Shown here piece after piece: positions 1-12,025 of a stretch of DNA of 64,000 nucleotides (its first letter is position 1; each line of letters starts with the position of its first letter). The notes below the pieces were generated by a model. It was not told where the DNA came from. It saw nothing but the letters and a program-made list of their open reading frames with translations, and did no database searches. The position numbers were made by a program, and so were the translations under genes. The DNA lies in contig VLTN01000046.1 in the NCBI GenBank assembly GCA_008330645.1, forward strand, positions 62,001 through 126,000, given 5' to 3'. Origin of the DNA: Cafeteria roenbergensis (taxonomy: Eukaryota > Sar > Bigyra > Bicosoecida > Cafeteriaceae).

Positions 1-2
1 GC

Positions 3-749
3 CGGGGGGCGTCGCGGGCGAGCGGGTGGAAGAGCGAGGACTCGCTGCAGAGGGCGGACTCCGGGGCGAACGAAACCGCCCCCCTCGCTCAGGGGGACCA
101 CAGCCGCGCTTCCGGGCAGGACCCGGTCGCGGCCGGGGGCGGTTTCGGGAGCATCGCGGGGTCGCCCCCCCAGCTTGATGCTCGGCCCATCGCGGGCAAG
201 GCTGGCTCTGCCAACGCGCTGCTGCCAGGCCTGGCCTCTGGAGCGCGGCGCGGGGGCGTGGGGAGGATTGCCAAGGCGGGGTCGCCGACCGGTCCTGGCC
301 TCCACCACGCGGCGAGCTCGGACGGCGCCTCGCTGCCCAGCGGCTGGCAGTCCTCCGCCCCGCATCTGACCGTGCGCGGCGGCGCGATGGCGGGCATGTC
401 CAGCGGGAGCATCGTGTCATCGGGCGACACTTCTCGCATCCGCCGCGCAGGCACTCGGGACACGTCGTCTCGGAGGCTGAGAGTGGCGTCCGGCGCGTCA
501 GCTGACCCAGCGGCCCGGTCCGCATCAACCGCGGGCAATGTGTCTCCCGGCCTCGCCGCAGATGCCGAGGTGGCGCCCCCAGCGGGAAGCCCGTCGGCCA
601 AGCCGCCGGTCCCAGCCATCGCGACCCGCAGCCGTCGCGACTCGCTGCCCAGAGTTGCAAGCGATCGCACGCAGGACCCGCAAGTGGCTGCGTCCCCGCC
701 TCCTGTTGCGCTCTCTGCGCGCCGGCAGCTTGCTTCCAGTGATAAGTGA
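3..749 (+). CDS. C-terminal end of an unrecognised low-complexity protein (5' part outside window)
   Basis: One frame is open from the first bases of the window to a TGA at 747-749, giving about 248 residues. The 5' part lies outside the window. The protein is rich in Ala, Gly, Ser, Pro and Arg with no recognisable domain, and looks disordered. Third codon positions are almost all G or C, as in the clear genes nearby, which favours this frame over the long antisense frame on the other strand. No function can be assigned. It could instead be non-coding, since GC-rich DNA keeps many frames open by chance. Confidence 0.45.
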   Translation, partial: RGASRASGWKSEDSLQRADSGANETAPLAQGDHSRASGQDPVAAGGGFGSIAGSPPQLDARPIAGKAGSANALLPGLASGARRGGVGRIAKAGSPTGPGLHHAASSDGASLPSGWQSSAPHLTVRGGAMAGMSSGSIVSSGDTSRIRRAGTRDTSSRRLRVASGASADPAARSASTAGNVSPGLAADAEVAPPAGSPSAKPPVPAIATRSRRDSLPRVASDRTQDPQVAASPPPVALSARRQLASSDK

Positions 750-897
750 TGGCAAAATCTGACCCACAGTGTGTTTAAGTGTCTTCACGTCGCGCCAGCC
801 GCAACCGCAACACGAATTCCGAGCAGCCGGCCGCGTGCGACTGCTCTGCTGGGTGGCGGCGCCTTGCCCAGCGCGCCCGTCAACACACCACGCCACA

Positions 898-3007
898 ATG
901 CTGCCTCTCGTCGGCAAGGTACAGCACTACGCATGGGGCAAGCTTGGCAGCGAGTCTGCCGTCGCCCGGTTGCAAGTGAGGCAGCCGCGTCGTCAGCGCC
1001 AGCAAGCCTGTGCGCGGGCGCCGAGTTCGTGGCCAGCGCGCTGGCTGCCGACCGCTGAGCCCGCCCACCCGCGTGCTGCTGCGGCTAGTGCTGCTGCTCT
1101 CGATCCGCAGCGTGATGGGCGCGGCGTTGCTGTGGACGAGGACGAGCCCTATGCCGAGTACTGGTGAGCCAAGTTGAGTTGCCACGTGACCGCGCGCGCG
1201 CGGCCGCTTGGCCGTGTCGATCCCCCAACCTTCGTGGGGGCCGCTTGTGGGGAGGCCCGCGACCGCAGGTTTGGGACGCACCCCAACGGGCCGTCGACTG
1301 TCAAGCTTCCCGAAGGGGATATGCTGCTGCACGATTTCCTCGTGGTGAGCCGGATGCCGATGAGTGTGCGCCCGAGCCCACCGGGCTCTTTCCATGGTTG
1401 CGGAACGTGACCCTTGCCCCGCGCCTCCAAATGGGGCTGACTGGCGTGGGCCGTGCTTGTGTGCGCTCGGGGTGCCTCGGTCGCGTCCGCAGGGCCGTCC
1501 CGCGGCGTTGGGCGTTTCGGCGGACTCGGAATCGTCGGCGTTGCCCTTCCTGTTCAAGGTGCTCTCCGTGAACCAGGCGCTCTCCGTCCAGGCACACCCC
1601 AACAAGGCCTTGGCTGCCAAGCTGCACGCGGCGCGGCCCGACATTTACAAGGACGCGAACCACAAGCCGGAGCTGGCTCTGGCGCTCACGCCGTTCGAGG
1701 CGCTGTGCGGGTTCAGGCCCCTACCGGACATCGTGGCGGGCATCGAGGGTTGCCCCGAGTTGCGAGACCTTGTCGGGGACGGCCCCCTGGCGGCCCTCAC
1801 GTCGCTGTGCGAGTCCGCTGGCGGCGTTTCCTCCGCCGGGTCGCGGTCGCCCGCCACGCCAGCAGCGGCTGCCTCCGGCGCGAGCGCCGGCTCCCCCACA
1901 GGCTCAGACGGAGAGCTCTCGTCCTCTGCGGCCAAGGCGGCGCTGCAGAGTGCCTTCGCCGCGTTCATGGCCAGCGCCAAGGACGAGGGGCTGGTGCGCG
2001 ATGCGGCCACCGCCCTCGTCGCGCGCCTGCGAGGGGAGGAGGCAGCCGCGGGGAGCCCGAACCGGGAGCTCATCCTGCGCCTCGCCGAAAAGTACCCGGG
2101 GGACATCGGCCTGTTCGCTCCCTTCTGGCTCAACGTCGTCACACTGGCGCCAGGATCGGCAATCTTTCTGGGCGCAGGTGAACCCCACGCCTACCTGAGC
2201 GGCGACTGCGTGGAGTGCATGGCGACGTCGGACAACGTGGTTCGGGCCGGTCTCACGCCCAAGCTGAAGGACGTGCCCACGCTCGTCTCCATGCTGACCT
2301 ACAAGTGAGCTCACACCCCGCGGGGGCGGAGGCCGTCGCACTAGCCTCTCGCTCGCCCCAAGCTTGCGCTCGGCGCGCGCATTGCCCGGCAGGCTGCCGC
2401 TCGCGTCGCTGCCCGCGCGCGGCTACTGACCGCCGGAGCCCGAGGCCCGCGCGGCGGCCCGTTTCGACGGGCGAGCTGGGCTGCCGCCCGCCAGAGTGCC
2501 AGCCTGACCCCCGCCTGCCCCGACTTCTCTCGCCGCGAACCGCAGGACTGGCGTGCCGGCCGTGCTGCGCGGCGAAGCGCTCGACGACTGTGCCACGATG
2601 TTCGCACCGCCGGTGCCCGAGTTCGCTGTGCAGAGAATCACAGTCAGCGCCACCCGGAGCACGCCCTACCAGCTGACGGAGGCCCCATCTGCCGCCGTGT
2701 TGCTCTGTGTGGGCGGCAAGGGCGAGGCGGTGGTCAAGGACTCCGATGACGGTGAGACTGCGTTTGGGCTCCGCTCGAGTGCGCAGAGGCAGCCGTCCTG
2801 GCCGCCAAGACTGCGAGCTGCAGCCCAGCACCCCAAGTCGCAGCGATGGCCTGTTGAGCCGCCGCGTGCGCTTCCGACTGTTTCGCAGAGAGGCCAGTCA
2901 CTCTATCGGCTGGCTCCGTGTTCTTGGAGACCTGCGGCGCAAGCGTCTCGGTGACTGCCTCTGAGGACCTGCTACTGTTTCGCGTCCACACGAACGCTGC
3001 TGAGTAA
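898..3007 (+). CDS. MPI: Mannose-6-phosphate isomerase (type I phosphomannose isomerase)
   Basis: Zinc enzyme interconverting fructose-6-phosphate and mannose-6-phosphate, the entry to GDP-mannose, glycan and mannan synthesis in the cytosol. Six exons (898-975, 1111-1163, 1269-1344, 1493-2304, 2546-2751, 2889-3007) join in frame to 447 residues, close to the family's usual size. The N-terminus carries the family signature VQHYAWGKLGS, then PYAEYWFGTHP. Metal-ligand positions are visible: Q102 and H104 in QAHPNK, E129 in HKPE, H301 in EPHAYL. A Ser/Ala-rich insert lies around residues 185-245, where animal enzymes have a helical domain. Introns are 105-241 bp with GTGAG donors and GCAG acceptors. 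The ATG at 898 follows a CCACA context and is the first that gives the conserved N-terminus. Confidence 0.93.
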
Positions 3008-3028
3008 AACTGCCACTGCGTGTGAGTG

Positions 3029-3042
3029 CCCCCCCCCCCCCC
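3029..3042. repeat. Poly-C tract (C14)
   Basis: An uninterrupted run of 14 C lies in the 296 bp between the MPI stop codon and the IMP3 start codon. The rest of this interval is GC-rich with no supported gene. Confidence 0.9.
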
Positions 3043-3303
3043 GATAGCCTTGGGCCAGCGGCCTTGCGGCGTCGACTGGCCCCGAATGAGCCCGCAAGCG
3101 AGCGCACATCACCGGCATGCCTGCGCACAGTGCTGCGCACGCCGAAAAGCGGCCGTTGGTGTGGGTCGGCCCGGGTTGCGCGGCCTCTGCGCGGGCACCC
3201 CGGCAGCTGGCCACCTGCTGGGCGGCGCTGCGGGCGGGCAGAGCCGCTGCTCTGCCGACGGCGCGCAGCCCGGACAGTGCCACTTGGCCGGTCCGCGGCA
3301 GCC

Positions 3304-4303
3304 ATGAGCGGCCTGCGCAAGCTCAAGTGGCATGAGAAAAAGCTCCTGCGGAAGGTGGACTTTCTCGAGTGGAAGCAGGAGAAGAACATCCGCGTGATCA
3401 AGATCCTGCGGCGGTACATGATCGAGAACCGCGAAGACTACACCAAGTGAGACAACCCTGCCAACAAAAGTCCCCCCTCATGGCGAGGCCACGGAGCGCT
3501 CGCCCGGCGCGCTCCTGATCTGCACGCCGGCACAAGGTCTCCTGCTCCTCCGCACCGCTTGGGGCGGGAGCCCTTGCGCCGGCGACGCAGGCGCGCCGCG
3601 CGGCGTTCCGTGAGGCCTGGTTCGCATGTTGCCGATGATGAAAAGAGCAGACAACAGTCTCCAGCTCGCCCTTTGTTCCGGTCCGCTGCGGCGGGAACCC
3701 ACTGGAAGCAGGACGAGCATCGTTGGAGAGGAGCAGCGGCGCGCAGCGCGGCAGTCTCGAGGCCACATCGCGAACCACCAGTCCACTTCGCAAACTGAGC
3801 TTTCGCCGCTCGCCCAAGCCCCACCGCCTTGCCCCGCCTCTTGTCCCGCCCCCTTCCGCCACGCGCGATTTCTCTTGCCTCGCAGGTATGACCTCCTTGC
3901 TGGCGCCGTGAAGAAGCTGGCCGCCCGGCTGAAGCACCTCCCTGCCGACAACGCGCTGCGCATCCGCGTCACGGAGGAGCTGTTGGAAAAGCTCGAGCGC
4001 ATGGGCCTCATCGATGTGGCCTCGAGCCTTGCCAAGGCGGAAGCAATCACCGCCTCGGCGTACGCCAGGAGGCGGCTCCCAGTGGTCTTGGTGCGCATGC
4101 GCATGTCCCAGACCGTCAAGGACGCCACCGAGTTGGTCAAGCACGGGCACATTCGCGTGGGGCCGGAGGTCATCACCGACCCTGCGTACCTTGTCACCCG
4201 GCCCATGGAGGACTTCGTCACCTGGGTTGACACGTCGAAGATCAAGCGCACTGTGATGCGCTACAACGACAAGCTCGACGACTTCGATCTGCTTGGCGAG
4301 TAA
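3304..4303 (+). CDS. IMP3: U3 small nucleolar ribonucleoprotein IMP3
   Basis: Nucleolar component of the U3 snoRNP/SSU processome, helping U3 RNA pair with pre-18S rRNA. Two exons (3304-3446 and 3886-4303) give 186 residues; human IMP3 has 184. The N-terminal helix (KWHEKKLLRKVDFLEW), the REDYTKY junction and the C-terminal segment SMEDFVTWVD-like (here PMEDFVTWVDTSKIKR) are characteristic of IMP3 rather than of its S4-domain relative ribosomal protein S9. The RNA-binding S4 domain covers about residues 108-165 (RRRLPVVLVRMRM through GHIRVGPEVITDP). The 439-bp intron splits a Lys codon and rejoins in frame. Confidence 0.95.
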
Positions 4304-4987
4304 AACCGGCCCACCTTTTTGAGCTCCGCATGCATGTTTCCGTGTTCCGACTGCGTGGAGTCAGCTTCGTAGAGAGCATCGAGTGCTCCTGTTGCCCCAG
4401 AGAAAGTATTGTTACTGTTGAATCGAACACGTCGGCAGTGCCTGCACAAGACTGTGTCCACACCGACGCCTGGCATTCCTTGCTCATCATTGCGCTCGTG
4501 CGCGCATGACGGCCGGCCGGGGGTGTAGTTGGCTGCCGCCCTGCGCGGGAGCTGCAATCCGGGTCGCCACGCCGCCGCAGGGGAGCTTCATTCCAAGCTT
4601 TGCTGCTGGTGTGGATGCTGCCCAACTGGCGTGCTTGCTTGCCCGGCCCGCACCAAAGTTGTGCAACCCACAGCTGCGCACCGTCTGGATTCCGCGGCCC
4701 GTCTGCCTCGGGCTGCGAGCGCTGCGGTTGCTTCTCGTGAACGGCGCTTGTGCGCCTCCGGGTTCAGATGCGTTTTGCTTCGGCACGCACGACAGCAAGT
4801 CGGAGCTCGAGCACGGCTCATATCGAGCACGCTTGGGGCGCCAGCCAAACGGCGGAGCAGCGGCTCGCCTGCTGCCAACAACTGAGCCGTCCCGCCGCCA
4901 GCTCTGTTGCAAGTCGCGGCGCGATTCGGCAAGAAGCCACCTGGGGGCCTGACCACAGGCGCAGCACAAAGCGTCGGGGCGTGCCCC
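4304..4987. other. Intergenic, IMP3 to coiled-coil gene
   Basis: This 684-bp tandem interval holds the IMP3 3' region and the promoter of the next gene. Several short frames are open on both strands, but none shows a domain or exon continuity, so I call no gene here. Confidence 0.5.
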
Positions 4988-7900
4988 ATGGCAGCCCGGC
5001 CGACGCACAGGGCTCGGGCAGACGCGCCGCGGTCCTCAGTCGACCAGGACAAGCTGCAGGCGTTCATGAACCGAGCACGGGATGTCGTGCACCGCAGCGT
5101 GGAGCGCAACAAGCTGGCATCGCTGGCGCGTGTCGTGGACGAGGCTGTGAGGTGCCGCGCTTTGAGGCCAGCGCAAGCGGATGGGGCGTTCGCGGGCGCG
5201 CAAAAGACCAGGCAGGCGACCACAACCGGGCGCCACGCGCGAGCGATTGAGTTGCGTGCGCTGCCCCTGGCCACTGCTCCGGCGTCTCCGCCACCGTGCC
5301 ACAACCTTCCTTCGCAATGCAGGGGGACGGCCCTTCCCGGGAGATCACTGGTGAGCACCCGGCTTGGCTCGGTGCTGGGGCTTCCAAGAATGTCCCGCGC
5401 CCTCTGCCTCTCGCAAATGCCTCGGTGCCACGCTACGGCGTGCCCTGGGTGCACTGCGGGTGGCGCGCGTCCCCCACTTTCGTGTTTGCGCTGTGCTTGT
5501 GACTGGGCGCGGCCGCAGTGAGCCGGCCGGCCGAGGACCCGTCGGAGCAGCGGGGTCACCCGCTCATTCGCAAGGTCGCAGGAATCTTTCGCCGCGGCGG
5601 AGGGGCATCAGCGCCGCGGGGCGCGTCCGGCACAATCTTCTCCCGGCGTGACGTGGAGGGTGGCGACGGGCAGCCCTCTGCGGAGCGCAGCCACCGGCGC
5701 GAGGGCGCCGACATCACCAAGACGATGCGCCGCCGCGGATCGGAGAGTGGGTCGGCCGCGGGGGCGTCAGGCGCGGGCCCGGCCGGCATGTTCGACAGCA
5801 CGGGGGGCAGGAGCAGCGGGGGGGGCTCTCGCCGAACCGGCGGCACGCGCGGCAGCGCCGGGGGCGAGGCGGTCGGCGGCAGCTCGTCCGGGCGGGGCGG
5901 CTCTGCAGCGGGCTCCGCGGGGGGACTGGCGGGGGCACCGTCGGGGCCGGGGGGCTCTGGGGGGCGCACGCTGGACGGCGCTCTGTCCGCCACGCCGGGG
6001 GGCGCCGCTGACGGCCTGGTGGGAGATGCGGCGGGCGCAGCTGATGCGATGGGATCGTCGTCGCGAGGGAGGCCGCTGTCGGCGTCCACGCGGCAGGGAG
6101 GCCCCGGCGGCGGGGGCGACGCGGGGGATCCGCTCCTTCCGACGGACGCCGAGATGGGACAGCTTCCGGGCGGCGACGTCTCGGGGGCAGGCACGGGCGG
6201 CGGCGGCGGGCCCAGAGGCGCGCCTGACGGGGCGAGGCGCGGAGCGACGCGGAACCCTCCCCAGCCCGGCAGCGGGGCCGCGGGTGGACGCGACCTGGCG
6301 GACAGGAGGGGCCGGTCGCACCTCCGGCTGCCGCAGCAGATGGCTCCGCCCAGCCCCGCTCCCGGGTCGGGGCTCGGCCAGCCCGACGGCCTGCCTTCGC
6401 CGGGAGGCCCGGCCACTGGCAGGGCAGTGAGGGGCAGCGGCGGCTTCGGCAGCGGGTCCGGGCAGCGGCGGGGCGGGTCCCCGCCCTTCGCCACGCATAT
6501 GCCGTCTGGCTCTGCCGGCGACGGTCAGTCGTGGATCAGCGGCGGCGGCGGCCGGCACAGCCAGCCGGGGCTCCGCCGGGCGGACAGCGGCCCGGTAATG
6601 GCGACGTCTCCGGGGGGCACGGAGCGCGCGCTGCTAGCTGGCGGCGGCGGCGGCGGTGGCGGCAGCGCGGGCGGGGCGGGGGGCGGCGGCTCCTTTGTCT
6701 CCGGTGGCAGCATGAGCGGGACCCTGCGAAAGCTCGAATTCGAAAACGCCAGCCTGCGGGCGGAGCTGGACGCCAAGAGCGAGGAGGTGCGCTTACTCAC
6801 GGCCGCGGCGGAGCGGCAGCGCGCGGTGCTCAAGGGGATGGACCGGGCCATTGAGGAGCTCAAGACCGACGTCGGCAGCGCGGTGCGGAGCGCGTGGCAG
6901 GCCATCAACGAGGCCAAGGTCGCGAAGGAGGGCGCAGTGGGGGAGCTAGCGGAACGGGTGGCCGCCGACGCGGCGCTCAGGGGGGGCGAGGCGGAGGCCG
7001 CGGTGGCGGAGGCGCTCACGAGACTGGGGGCGCCGCTGCGCGCTGAGGTGTCGCGCCTGCGGCACGAGCTGGCAGAGTCAAAGGACCTCTCCTGCTGGGG
7101 GCTGGCGGGGCGGGGCGGGCTCCAGCTGGTGGACTGGCTGGCGCAAGGGGCGACGCTGATCCTCTTCTCGATCCTCCCGTCGACAGCGGAGGGGGGAAGG
7201 TGGTTTACAGCCATCTTTGGCACTGTGCTGTGGGTGCTGACTCTGGGAGGAATGCTGGGCGGGCGGGCGGCGGCTCGCGTGACGGCGGAGGTACGAGCGG
7301 AAGCAGAGCGCGGAGCCGCTGCAGCGGAGGACGGCCCAGGCGGCGGCAGTGGCGGCGGCAGTGGCGGCGAGAGCCGCGCGGGCGGAAGCCGCTGGACCCC
7401 GAGGCAGGGGGGGGGAGGGCGGGCAGACGGCGGAGACGGCCACGGCCACGGCTCTCTTGAGGCCGCTGCTCTCGCTGCAAGGCGCGCTGCAGAGGAGGCC
7501 ACCTCCGCAACCCACTCACCTGCCCTGGCCGTGCCCCCGCCAGGCCAGTGGCCGGATTCGGGCCCGACGCGACACTCGCCCGACGACGGCCGATCCCGCA
7601 CCGGCTCCTCCAGCCGGCGAGCTGCGCCGTGGAGCGACCCAGACAGCGCCTTCGTGGAGCTCGGTGGGGCCCACTCTCACGCCCACGGGCAAGCCCACGG
7701 AGACGCCGACGACTCCCCTGCCGGGTACGACGACGGCGCGGCTTCCGGCAGCCGCTCCCGCCACGGCAGACGCTCCCCCTCCAGCTCGGGCCGAAGGCCC
7801 TACGCTTCGCGCGCGGGCTACGGTGCATCTGGGAGGGCGCCGTCGCAGCCGGACAGCGAAGGGCGGCGATCGGGCTCGTCGAGGCGACGGCGTTCACCCT

Positions 7901-9342
7901 CCGCCTCGGCGGCGGGTCAGCCCTGGTCTGGTGAGAGCCGCGCCGCGCACGGGGGCTCGCGCTGGCGGCGAGGGCGCCGCTCCAGCAGGTATGGCGAGGA
8001 CGACGACGGTGACGAGGACGACGAAGGCAACGCCGAGGACGATGACAGGGATCAGGGCGAAGACGGTGGCGGCGGCGATGGCGTCGACGACGTCGATGCA
8101 GGTGGCATGGGGGAGGAGGACGACGCCGGACGGCCCGGCAGCGGTCTCGGCTGGGTCAGCGACGGGTTCGGCAACCGCCTTCGCAGGCGCCGGAGCGGCT
8201 CGGTTGACGTGGACCGGTCGACGTTGCCGCCAGGGCGCCAGCGGTCAACGGGGAGCAATGCGAGCGACCTTCGGCGACGCGCTGCGGGCCGGCCCGGTGC
8301 CTTCCAGCCTGGGAGCCTGTCGCCACCGAGTCAACCGGGAGCGATGCGCCCTCCCTACCGCCCGGGGTGGTCCGACCGCGGCTCGGGCGGACGGGGCGGG
8401 GGCAGGCCCGGAAGCGGGAGCGAGCACCGATCGGGCGGAGCCTCGCCGTTGCCGCCGCCGCCCCCGCCACGCCCCAGGGGCGGCGGAGGAGCGTGGGCAG
8501 CCGGCGACGAGCGGGACCGCCCAGAGCCGGAGGCAGGCACGCCCCGGGCCCGAGGCCAAGGCATGGGTTGGAGCAGGCCGCAGCCGTTCGGCGAGCAAGC
8601 GGGCTTGCGGGCCGACGAAGAGGAGCGCTACCGCGACGGCGGGCCCTGGAGCGGCCCTGCGGAGGGTCGCCGCGGCAGCTGGGTCGGGGGCGAGGCCGTT
8701 GACGGCGTCAGCCCGGCAGACGAGGCGGGTGGCCGCCAGTTCGGGCGGGCGCCGGCGCCAGGGGGCGGGATGCGTTCGTCGCCCGCGGCGAGGGGCGGCG
8801 CCCGCACTCTGGGCATGGGGGCCGGGCACAGAGCGGGCACAGGGGCAGGGGCCTCTGACCCGGAGGGCCGTCGGGCGGCGCTGGCCAGCAGGACGCGGTC
8901 GAGCGACCGGCCGCCACGCTCGCGCGCCCTGGCAGACCGACCGCTCGCGCCGTGGCAGGGCGCAGAAGCGGAGGCCATCTCCAAGTCATCGTGGCACCTC
9001 GGGCAGGAATCCGGCGGCGGCAGGCCTGCGTGGGACCAGGGCTCCGCGGGGACCTCCGATGCCGCCGAGGGCGGAGCAGGCGGCCCAGGGGACGGCGCCT
9101 TCGACCAGGGCCGCGGCGGCGCGTTCCGGCGCGGGCCCGGGGCCGAAGCTGGCGCAGGCGAGGTGTTTGGCGGCCCCGACGGTCCGGGCGGCGGCGCCCC
9201 CGAAGACATGGACGGGTTTGACGAGGCAGACCTGCCCGTTCACCGGACACGCGCGCCCGTCTCGACCAACGCAAGGGCCCGCCTTGCGCGGCCCCGAAGC
9301 AACGCCCACGGCAACGCTCGAGGTTCCATGTTCCACCACTGA
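4988..9342 (+). CDS. Large disordered coiled-coil protein with a membrane hairpin
   Basis: Three exons (4988-5146, 5323-5350, 5519-9342) give 1,336 residues. The 28-nt second exon is required to keep frame between exons 1 and 3. Layout: a short helical start (about residues 17-53), a Gly/Ser-rich disordered stretch to about 460, a clear heptad coiled coil (about 461-590), two hydrophobic segments (about 597-615 and 623-644) that could form a membrane hairpin, then some 690 disordered residues with an Asp/Glu-rich block coded near 8000-8110. The order suggests a membrane-anchored scaffold or tether with long flexible arms. I recognise no family, so function is unknown. The C-terminal half is of low complexity and could hide a further intron. 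Confidence 0.6.
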
Positions 9343-9730
9343 GAGTTTCGCCCCGTATTATGAGGCCCGTAGAGTGCACCTTGCGGGCGAGTGAGAGGAT
9401 GGGCGGCGCTGCTGATGAGGTGCGCCGTTGCCGTCGCACTGTCACGCAGCGCGACACCGCTCACCCTCAGGAAACACGAAACGGAGCTTCGCACAGCAGG
9501 CGAGCGCGCGCCCGCCACCCCGCCCCGCACGCACGCGCATCCACGCACACGCCCACGCCCACGCACACACAAACGCACGATCACTGCAGCCCTCCCGAAG
9601 ACAGAATCAAGGGCGAAGCAGCATCCGTAGCAGCCGGGCGCCATCCGTGCTGCAGCCGCCGCAGCTCCGATGCCGGCCCTGCCCAGAACAGTCCCGCCGC
9701 ACTGCCCCACCCCCCTGCCCGCAAGCGCAC
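9343..9730. other. Convergent 3' intergenic region
   Basis: This 388-bp interval separates two converging genes and should contain both polyadenylation sites. It includes a CACACGCCC-type simple stretch around 9535-9570. I see no gene. Confidence 0.5.
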
Positions 9731-12025
9731 TCACTCCGCTGCCGCGTCGCCGGCGACGTCGCCAGGAGCACCATCGTCCTCCGTGTCATCCCCCTCCGCC
9801 ACGGCCTCCTCCCCTGCAGCCTCCCCCCCCCCCTCCTCCTCCTCCTCCTCCTCCTCCTCCTCCTCGCCGGCCTCCCTGCGTGCCCACATCGCCTCCTGCT
9901 CCAGCGAGGTCACTCGCTCGGCCAGCCCGTTCACGGCGCCCACCACCCGGAGCAGCATCGCCTCGATGCGGGACAGCTGCTCCGACTGCCTCGCCATCTC
10001 CGCAGCAGCGCCGCCATCGGCTGCGGGGGCGTGGCCGCCGTCCACGGCCTGCTCGGCGTAGCGCGGAGCGGGGGCGCCGTGGGCGGGCGTCGCTGCGTTG
10101 GCGGCGCTCGGATAGGGCGGGGGCAGCTCCTCGGCGGGCGCGTGGCTCGCTGCAGTGGCGGGCAGGGCCGGCGCCTCTGCTGCCGCGGGAGCCGGCACTG
10201 CCGCGGAGGCAGTAGGAGGCGCGCCGCTGGTGGGGGGCGCTCCCACAGCGTGCGGGCGGCCTTGAGCGATGGGCCGGGCGTGCGCGCTGAGGCGAGCTCG
10301 CGGGCCTGGGCGCCTGTCGGAGCTGGCCGCAGCCGTGGCCGCTTGGCGGCGGGCAGCGGCGGGAGGCACGCGACGAGAGGGGACAGCCGGCGAGGCCTGT
10401 GCCGACCGACTGGGGCCTGATGCGGCGGTGACCCGGCGACGACTGGCTGAGTCGCGCCTCCTGACGCGACTGCTGGATGCGCTACCGGTGGCTGCCGAGC
10501 GGCCTGCCGACCGTGGCGCGGTTGCGGCCGACGCTGGTGCAGCTGCAGCTGCTGTGGCGGGGCGGCGGCGGCGGGCGGCTGCGGCAGTTGAGCCGGGTCC
10601 AGCCGAACCAGGCGGGACGACTGTGACCACCGGCGCTGTGGTCGGGCGCGCGGGCGCGGGTTCCGCCGCGCCTGCCTCCGTGTCGGAGGAGGGCACGGAG
10701 TCGTCGGCCGGCAGGTTCGATCGCCAGAGCATCACGACGCCGTCACTGCCGCCGGTCGCGAAGGCCTCCCCATCGGCCGAGAAGGCGGCACCCGCCGAGG
10801 CCCCCTCGTGCCCGTACAGGGTGTACAGTAGGCGGCCCTCGCGCAGGTCCCACGTCTTGACGGTGGCGTCGTCGGACGTGGACACGAGGTAGTTTCCCGA
10901 GGGGTGGAACGCGATCCGGCGTGCAGGCGCGGTGTGAGCGTCATAGTGCTGGAGGAGCTGGCCGCCCCGGGCGTCCCACAGCTTGACGCTGCGGTCCTGC
11001 GAGCACGCCGCCACAACGGACCCGTCGGGGTGAAAGGCGACGTCGTGCACAGCCTCGGTGTGGTCGAAGAGGACGGCCTGCTGGGAGCGCGTCTCGACGT
11101 CCCATAGCCGAACGGTCTTGTCATCGCCGCCCGAGCACACCTTGGTGCTGTCGCTGCTGAACTTTGCGGAGCGAACCCAGTGCGAGTGGCCCAGAAGCGA
11201 CGCCTGAAAGCGCCTCGACGGCAGAGCCCAGATCTTGATGGACTTGTCGTCCGAGCACGAGAGCAAGTGCCCGCCGTCCCAGCTGAAGTCCACGCGCCGG
11301 ACAGTTCCAGCATGCGCAACGATGCTGTCGTACTCGCCGCGGCTGCGACCAAGGTGGGGGGGGGAGGTGTGCATGTGTGTGTGCGTGTGTGTGCGGAGGG
11401 GGAGGGGAGGGGGCACAGGCGAGCGATTGGCAGACCCTGGCGCGCCACCGCGAGGCAACCAGAGGTTCGACAGCGGCGGCTGCTTGCGCGCACGCCGAGC
11501 CGGGCGCAAGCCCCGCCGGCGAGCTCGAAACGGGGGACGGGGGCGTTTCCGCGCGAGAGCGCGGGAGCGGCGCAAGCGGGCTGGCTGCGCTCGCTTGTGG
11601 ACGCGATGCTCACACTGTTGGCTTCCAGATGCGCACAGTTCGGTCCTTGGACGCAGACGCCACCATATCCATAGCGGGAGAAATCGCCACGTCCGTCACC
11701 GGGCCCTGCGCAGACTCAGACGCGCGCACGGCAAGCACCGAGCAATGTGGAGAACCGCCGTTGCCCCTCGCTCAGCTTCAAATGCTCGCTTGCTGCCCTT
11801 CCCGGGGCCCAAGCGCGAGTGCCCCCGCCCGCCGCGCCCGGGACAAAGCCGCACCTTGTGGCCGACGTATCGGAATGCCCTGGCGCCCGGCCGGAAGTCC
11901 CAGAGGAACACCACGCCATCCTCGCCTCCGGACGCGAGCTGCATGCTGTTGGGCCCGAACTGCAGCCCATTCACGCGCCCCTTGTGGCCCTCCAACGCCT
12001 GCTCCAGCGTTGGGTCAGACGCCAT
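9731..12025 (-). CDS. POC1: POC1 centriolar WD40-repeat protein
   Basis: Structural protein of centrioles and basal bodies, needed for centriole integrity and ciliogenesis. Three exons (12025-11855, 11705-11614, 11342-9731) give 624 residues. Seven WD40 repeats fill about residues 1-300, with repeated tryptophan-ending blades such as VFLWDF, VRIWKP, IKIWAL, VRLWDV, VKLWDA, VKTWDL and VMLWRS. A long Ala/Pro-rich linker follows. Near the C-terminus a helical segment (EQLSRIEAMLLRVVGAVNGL and onward) resembles the conserved POC1 coiled-coil motif. A poly-Glu run and acidic tail end the protein. The first intron uses the rarer donor GTGCGG. It implies that the organism builds centrioles at some life stage. 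Confidence 0.9.
9832..9865. repeat. CCT triplet repeat coding poly-Glu
   Basis: A run of CCT triplets on the plus strand (GAG on the coding strand) encodes the uninterrupted Glu tract near the POC1 C-terminus. It probably varies in length between strains. Confidence 0.85.
11367..11394. repeat. GT-rich dinucleotide repeat inside a POC1 intron
   Basis: GT/TG alternations broken by single bases lie within the second POC1 intron (11343-11613), next to a G-rich run. Confidence 0.8.

Noticed and set aside
3304-4303. Ribosomal protein S9/uS4 because of the S4 RNA-binding domain.
   Set aside because: The length (186 residues), KKLLRKVDFLEW start and MEDFVTWVD segment match IMP3, not S9.
5556-6494. 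A 312-codon minus-strand open frame.
   Set aside because: It is antisense to the coiled-coil membrane protein, whose exon joins and heptads support the plus strand.
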